A DNA stretch of 59,298 bases, from assembly GCA_902761715.1 (NCBI GenBank), contig CACWLK010000009.1:1-59298 (forward strand). The letters run 5' to 3'. A program made the translations under genes and the position numbers. Positions 55,970 to 59,298 of this stretch are shown in pieces. How positions within the stretch are numbered: the stretch's first letter is position 1; every line of letters begins with the position of its first letter. The notes under the pieces were generated by a model. That model saw only the letters and a program-made list of their open reading frames with translations, ran no database searches and was not told the origin of the DNA. This DNA is from an uncultured Rhodospirillales bacterium (GTDB lineage: Bacteria > Pseudomonadota > Alphaproteobacteria > RF32 > CAG-239).

Positions 55970-56004
55970 GAGGCGAAACAATCCTTAACCGATTGCTTCG
56001 CCTC
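55970..56004 (+). repeat. Inverted repeat between aaxB and aaxC (second hairpin)
   Basis: GAGGCGAA(A)CAATC pairs with GATTG(C)TTCGCCTC, a 13-bp stem with one mismatch and a 7-nt loop, followed by CTTTCG. It may be a partial terminator or mRNA processing hairpin that lowers aaxC relative to aaxB. Confidence 0.6.
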
Positions 56005-56035
56005 CTTTCGTTATCAATCAACAAAGGATATTACA

Positions 56036-57502
56036 ATGACACAAACACATACAAACGACAATTCTGCCGATAACACAAAAGGACTGGGGGTAATGGCCTT
56101 AGCTGCCATTGTCGTCAGTTCCATGATTGGAGGCGGAATTTACTCTTTGCCTCAAAACATGGCTGCCGGCGCATCCGTCGGAGCCGTAATTTTGTCCTGG
56201 CTTATTACCGGTTTTGGAGTATTTTTCATTGCCAACACCTTTCGCATTTTATCCATAACCAAACCTGACCTGACATCAGGCATTTACATGTACAGCCGTG
56301 AAGGTTTTGGTCCCTATGTCGGCTTTACCATCGGGTGGTCATACTGGCTTTGTCAAATCTGCGGCAATGTAGGATATGCCGTCATAACCATGGATGCACT
56401 CAACTACTTTTTTCCGCCACATTTTGCCGGTGGCAACAACTTGCCTTCAATTATCGGCGGCTCAATCTTAATCTGGGGCTTTAACTTTTTGGTGTTACGC
56501 GGCATGAAACAAGCCTCACTTATCAACACTATCGGCACAATCGCCAAAATTTTACCGCTGATTTTGTTTATTATCATTACTATCTTTGCTTTTCATCTCG
56601 ACCGATTTGATTTCAACTTTTGGGGAGAAAACACCAAGTCTTTGGGCGGTCTCAGTACCCAAATCAAAAGCACCATGCTGGTAACATTGTGGTCTTTTAT
56701 CGGAATTGAAGGCGCTGTTGTTCTTTCCAAACACGCTAAAAACCCTAATAGTGTCGGACGAGCCACTTGCCTCGGCTTTTTAGGTTGTTTGATTATTTAC
56801 ATTCTGCTCTCGGTCGTACCCTATGGTTATATGTCGCAAGAAGAGTTAGCCGCTATCCCCACCCCATCTACCGGCGGCATTTTAGAAAAAATTATCGGAC
56901 CATGGGGCGCTTGGCTTATGAATATTGGGCTTGTAATCTCCGTTTTGACCAGCTGGTTAGCATGGACCATGATTACCGCCCAAGTTCCGCAAGCCGCGGC
57001 CGAAAACGGTACATTTCCCAAACAGTTTGCCATTGAGAACAAATATGGTGCTCCGTCCGTATCTCTGTGGATTACCAGCCTCCTGATGCAATTGTTTATC
57101 CTCATGGTATATTTTTCCAACAATGCCTGGAATACCATGCTCAGTATCACCGGCGTAATGGTACTGCCGGCGTATTTTTCAAGCTGTGCCTACCTATGGA
57201 AAATATGTGAAGACGGAGAATACCCGCTCCATACCGGCATAAAGCGCTCTGTTGCCTTAATTTCGGCCATTATCGGCTCAATCTATGCCTTATGGCTTAT
57301 TTACGCCGCCGGGTTAAAATACCTGCTTATGGCCGTAATTTTCATGGCATTGGGGATTCCTGTATTTATTTGGGCACGACATCAGTCAGCTCCCCAACAA
57401 AAAGCCTTTGGAATTGGCGAAGCAGCAATTGCACTTTTTCTGATTGTCATATCTTTGTGGGCGATTTATGCTTTTTGCCGACACCTGATAGCCCTAAACT
57501 AA
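56036..57502 (+). CDS. aaxC: Arginine/agmatine antiporter AaxC
   Basis: An APC-superfamily exchanger that imports arginine and exports agmatine. 488 residues, about twelve membrane helices. The TM1 substrate motif SSMIGGGIYSLPQNMAAG is complete, and SFIGIEGAVVLSKHAKN in TM6 carries the aromatic and acidic features of the family. An extra hydrophilic Asn/Thr-rich start precedes TM1. AAAGGA lies before the ATG. Its place directly behind aaxB gives the specificity. Confidence 0.9.
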   Translation: MTQTHTNDNSADNTKGLGVMALAAIVVSSMIGGGIYSLPQNMAAGASVGAVILSWLITGFGVFFIANTFRILSITKPDLTSGIYMYSREGFGPYVGFTIGWSYWLCQICGNVGYAVITMDALNYFFPPHFAGGNNLPSIIGGSILIWGFNFLVLRGMKQASLINTIGTIAKILPLILFIIITIFAFHLDRFDFNFWGENTKSLGGLSTQIKSTMLVTLWSFIGIEGAVVLSKHAKNPNSVGRATCLGFLGCLIIYILLSVVPYGYMSQEELAAIPTPSTGGILEKIIGPWGAWLMNIGLVISVLTSWLAWTMITAQVPQAAAENGTFPKQFAIENKYGAPSVSLWITSLLMQLFILMVYFSNNAWNTMLSITGVMVLPAYFSSCAYLWKICEDGEYPLHTGIKRSVALISAIIGSIYALWLIYAAGLKYLLMAVIFMALGIPVFIWARHQSAPQQKAFGIGEAAIALFLIVISLWAIYAFCRHLIALN

Positions 57503-57513
57503 TCATTTAAAAA

Positions 57514-57550
57514 CTCAAAAGGAGAAAACCGCCTGGTTTTCTCCTTTTGT
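57514..57550. terminator. Intrinsic terminator after aaxC
   Basis: CAAAAGGAGAAAACC, loop GCCT and GGTTTTCTCCTTTTG form a 15-bp stem, serving aaxC and probably the convergent gene. Confidence 0.8.
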
Positions 57551-57568
57551 GCATCCATTTCTTGCCTA

Positions 57569-58003
57569 TCAAGCAAGCAATTCCAGTTCCCTCTTCAGGT
57601 CATTAGGCGTTCCCCATCCGTTCTCGCAATAAAACGTTGTTGCCAAAAACGTCATCTCTTGCAATGTAATCATTAAGCGAATTTTCTGCATGGAGACCCA
57701 TGTCTCGTGCATTCGCTTTTGGTTAAACATTGCACTCAAAAGAGAACGGCTGTAGTAACGAAACGACGCCTCATAACGATGATACGACGCTAAATCGTCC
57801 GTCATACGCCTGAACAGCGGAACATTGACTTCCCAACGCAACATTTGCAACAGCAGACAAAAATCCAACTGTGTGCTTGCATTTGCATGCATTTTCATTC
57901 CCTGCATAAGACATCCTTTGAATGCCTTAAGGAAATCGGTGTGTTCTTTCATTTGTATAACCGGCTCAAACGTACGCAGGCTATACAGTTGGTGCTCATT
58001 CAT
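57569..58003 (-). CDS. Hypothetical helical protein
   Basis: 144 residues, nearly all helix and rich in Met, Leu, Phe and His (QMLRWEVNVPLFRRM, YRYEASFRYYSRS-like stretches). There is no signal peptide or clear membrane span. The amphipathic helices with many Met are unusual. It lies between the aaxC terminator and another intrinsic terminator, so it may be its own unit. No family is known to me. Confidence 0.5.
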   Translation of the reverse strand: MNEHQLYSLRTFEPVIQMKEHTDFLKAFKGCLMQGMKMHANASTQLDFCLLLQMLRWEVNVPLFRRMTDDLASYHRYEASFRYYSRSLLSAMFNQKRMHETWVSMQKIRLMITLQEMTFLATTFYCENGWGTPNDLKRELELLA

Positions 58004-58063
58004 AATACATTAAAAATAAAAACGATAAGAGCTATATAACATATTGACAAAAATTTGTCAAAT

Positions 58064-58102
58064 AAAAAGGGTGAAACAGCCTACCTCTGCTTCACCCTTT
58101 TC
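58064..58102 (-). terminator. Intrinsic terminator after the hypothetical gene at 58104
   Basis: AAAAGGGTGAA and TTCACCCTTTT form an 11-bp stem. Reading leftward it is followed by a T-run. It lies directly past the stop of the gene at 58104 and separates it from 57569-58003. Confidence 0.8.
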
Positions 58103-58103
58103 A

Positions 58104-58688
58104 TTAACCATGTACCTTTGTCAGTTGCAGCATTCTTGCGGCAAAAACCTCAGGTGTACCCAAGTTTCTTCGTACAAACAGAGAAATTGCGGCAGAACAC
58201 AGGTTCTGCATACACAAAAACTTGTCGCGACGATTCTTAACTCTTCTCAACAAAGCCCGCTTCGGCCAGTTCTTGAGCCAGCGCACAACTCCGCCGGTTC
58301 GGTAGCTGTTTATGCGCTCATCACATCTGTCCCAGAACTCAAAGGTATCTTCAATTTCCTGAAGCATACTGTCATCGGGGACATAATCAACTCCCATACA
58401 TTGAGCTACAAAACCTTTTTCCAGCATAGATTCAACCAAATAATTGTGGTTTTCACTCAAGGTTGAAAATCCGTCTGTTGAGGTTGTTATAGGCAATAAA
58501 CCGATATTTTCCAGAAAATACAGTTCCTTTGCCTCTTCAACAAAAACTCTCACATACTCGCCGGCAGTTTTAGCGCAATAGAGCTTTTCGAATCCGCGGT
58601 CTCGCATTTGACTGATCAACGTAAAAAATTCCATAGGCAGTAATTTATTAATAATACATTTCGTTTTGAGCATATACTTTGCATTCAT
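58104..58688 (-). CDS. Hypothetical protein
   Basis: About 194 residues. A basic start leads to a soluble mixed domain with GFEKLYCAKTAGEYVRVFVEEAKELYF and a C-terminal basic helix-rich part (LKNWPKRALLRRVKNRRDKFL). The start is uncertain: ATG 58688 is used here, but ATG 58634 (MEFFTLISQMRDRGF) looks as plausible; neither has a strong ribosome-binding site. It is in the same orientation as the gene at 57569. Function unknown. Confidence 0.5.
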   Translation of the reverse strand: MNAKYMLKTKCIINKLLPMEFFTLISQMRDRGFEKLYCAKTAGEYVRVFVEEAKELYFLENIGLLPITTSTDGFSTLSENHNYLVESMLEKGFVAQCMGVDYVPDDSMLQEIEDTFEFWDRCDERINSYRTGGVVRWLKNWPKRALLRRVKNRRDKFLCMQNLCSAAISLFVRRNLGTPEVFAARMLQLTKVHG

Positions 58689-58756
58689 AACAGTCAATCA
58701 ATTGTTTTATTTTTATATTGACTATTACAAAAAAAATCCTTATTAAATTAGCAGTT

Positions 58757-58844
58757 GCCCTGATGGCGGAATTGGTAGACGCGCAAGTTTCAGGTACTTG
58801 TGACCGTTTTGGTCGTGGAAGTTCGAGTCTTCTTCAGGGCACCA
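58757..58844 (+). tRNA. tRNA-Leu (anticodon CAG)
   Basis: GCCCTGA (acceptor) pairs with TCAGGGC, followed by A and encoded CCA. TGGCGGAATTGGTAGACGC forms the D arm. The anticodon arm CAAGT-TTCAGGT-ACTTG has CAG at 58791-58793. A long class II variable arm (GACCGTTTTGGTC) and the T arm GTTCGAGTC follow. All leucine tRNA features are present. It reads CUG codons. Confidence 0.96.
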
Positions 58845-58845
58845 C

Positions 58846-58877
58846 AAAAAAATCCCCTCTCATAAGGGGATTTTTTA
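58846..58877 (+). terminator. Intrinsic terminator of tRNA-Leu
   Basis: AAAAAATCCCCT, loop and AGGGGATTTTTT, 2 nt after the CCA end. Confidence 0.85.
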
Positions 58878-58961
58878 TTAGTGCTTCACACAACCATATA
58901 TTCCCAGTTAGTTTAGAGAATGAATCAACAGCAAGGTTGGAGAGCGTGCGTGGATAATAAG

Positions 58962-59025
58962 AAATCAGGGAGAAATTTTTCGCAGTGTACAAATGACGTA
59001 CATGAGAAAAATTTATCCCTGATTT
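58962..59025. repeat. 64-nt nested palindrome
   Basis: Three nested pairs of arms: AAATCAGGGA with TCCCTGATTT, AAATTTTTC with GAAAAATTT, and TGTAC with GTACA. It lies between the tRNA-Leu terminator and the end of the leftward autotransporter gene. It lacks a U-tract beyond the stem. It could be that gene's 3' mRNA hairpin or a dispersed REP-like element. Confidence 0.65.
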
Positions 59026-59057
59026 ATGTATTAGACACCAGCTATACGACCTTGACC

Positions 59058-59298
59058 TTACCAAGCGTAGTTTAAGCCAGCACCGAGGGCATACGCATCA
59101 TAGCTTGAGCCAAAGGTGTAGTTAGCCCAAGCATAAGCCGACAGAGCATCAGTAAAGCCGTAACGTCCGCCAATCTCAATACGTCCCAAAGTTTGGTCAT
59201 GGTAAGTATCTGCCTTTGATAAGCCGGTAATGATTACGCTGTCATCATCAGTCAAGGTTTGGATTACACTCGGTTTGACATATACTTTGGCATTGTCA
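59058..59298 (-). CDS. Autotransporter outer-membrane barrel, C-terminal fragment (partial)
   Basis: The frame is open to the right window edge; about 80 residues are visible. They read as alternating amphipathic strands (VYVKPSVIQTL, LGRIEIGGRYGFTDALSAYAWANYTFGSSYDAYALGAGLNYAW) and end in an aromatic residue. This is the pattern of the last strands of an autotransporter translocation barrel, where the terminal Trp is the BAM recognition signal. The passenger domain lies outside the window. Confidence 0.75.
   Translation of the reverse strand, partial: DNAKVYVKPSVIQTLTDDDSVIITGLSKADTYHDQTLGRIEIGGRYGFTDALSAYAWANYTFGSSYDAYALGAGLNYAW

Noticed and set aside
58757-59025. tRNA-Leu as an integration site of a mobile island
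   Set aside because: No integrase gene and no direct repeat of the tRNA 3' end were seen in the window.
58834-59064. A leftward 76-codon frame over the 64-nt palindrome
   Set aside because: It spans the tRNA terminator and the palindrome and overlaps the end of the autotransporter gene. It has no independent support.

Overview
The window looks like part of an AT-rich chromosome of an uncultured, probably gut-associated alphaproteobacterium. I infer this from the dusB-trkA-hfq-hflX gene order, the gatCAB operon, the meso-DAP-type murE, RND efflux and OprB-like and autotransporter outer-membrane proteins, and low-GC coding with many U-tract terminators. No species can be named from sequence alone. 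There is no CRISPR array, transposase, integrase or replication origin that I can see.

Layout. Positions 1-400 hold the extreme 5' end of a leftward 16S rRNA, its leader and a near-consensus promoter. Positions 430-1900 hold a His-rich secreted protein, infC with a suspicious start region, and a small superinfection-immunity-like membrane protein. Positions 1900-5400 form an accessory island: a candidate structured RNA, two 103-bp copies of a tandem-terminator repeat, and three leftward genes with exchangeable peptidoglycan-attacking or toxin-like C-terminal modules. Two of these share the N-terminus MNFYQEYKSP, and two share a second linker module. Each is accompanied by a small membrane or secreted protein that could be its immunity partner. 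Positions 5500-8500 carry ligA and an LprI-like lysozyme inhibitor. Positions 8500-14800 carry a Gld-like ABC export operon (DUF4340 protein, permease-GldG fusion, ATPase), clpX, clpP and a cold-shock gene.

Positions 14900-22060 hold an archaeal/eukaryotic-type proS, gatCAB, fabI and a YihY/BrkB membrane protein. Positions 22100-22711 hold an apparent transcription attenuator in front of an XRE regulator. Then come murE, a hemolysin III homologue, a lipoprotein, and the co-directional operon giant coiled-coil membrane protein - dusB - trkA - hfq - hflX. The ntrBC/ntrYX genes that usually sit in this locus in alphaproteobacteria are absent. Positions 33300-36400 hold hypotheticals, rubrerythrin and ruvC. 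Positions 36570-41530 hold a TetR - membrane-fusion protein - RND pump operon with an AcrR-type operator. After that come an aquaporin, tsaC/sua5 coupled to an HNH-like protein, pepA, and several small membrane proteins.

Positions 49000-52800 hold an operon of a RimB-like aspartic protease, an inactive-transglutaminase membrane protein, a RimK-related ATP-grasp ligase and a cyclophilin. Positions 53981-57502 carry what looks like a complete aaxABC arginine-agmatine exchange system: an OprB-like porin, a pyruvoyl-dependent arginine decarboxylase with the Thr52-Ser53 cleavage site, and an arginine/agmatine antiporter. This system is best known from Chlamydia. The window closes with tRNA-Leu(CAG), a 64-nt palindrome and the C-terminus of an autotransporter barrel.

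The most unusual parts are the modular effector/immunity-like island gated by terminators, the attenuator before the XRE gene, the candidate RNA at 1946-2135 and the Chlamydia-type Aax locus.
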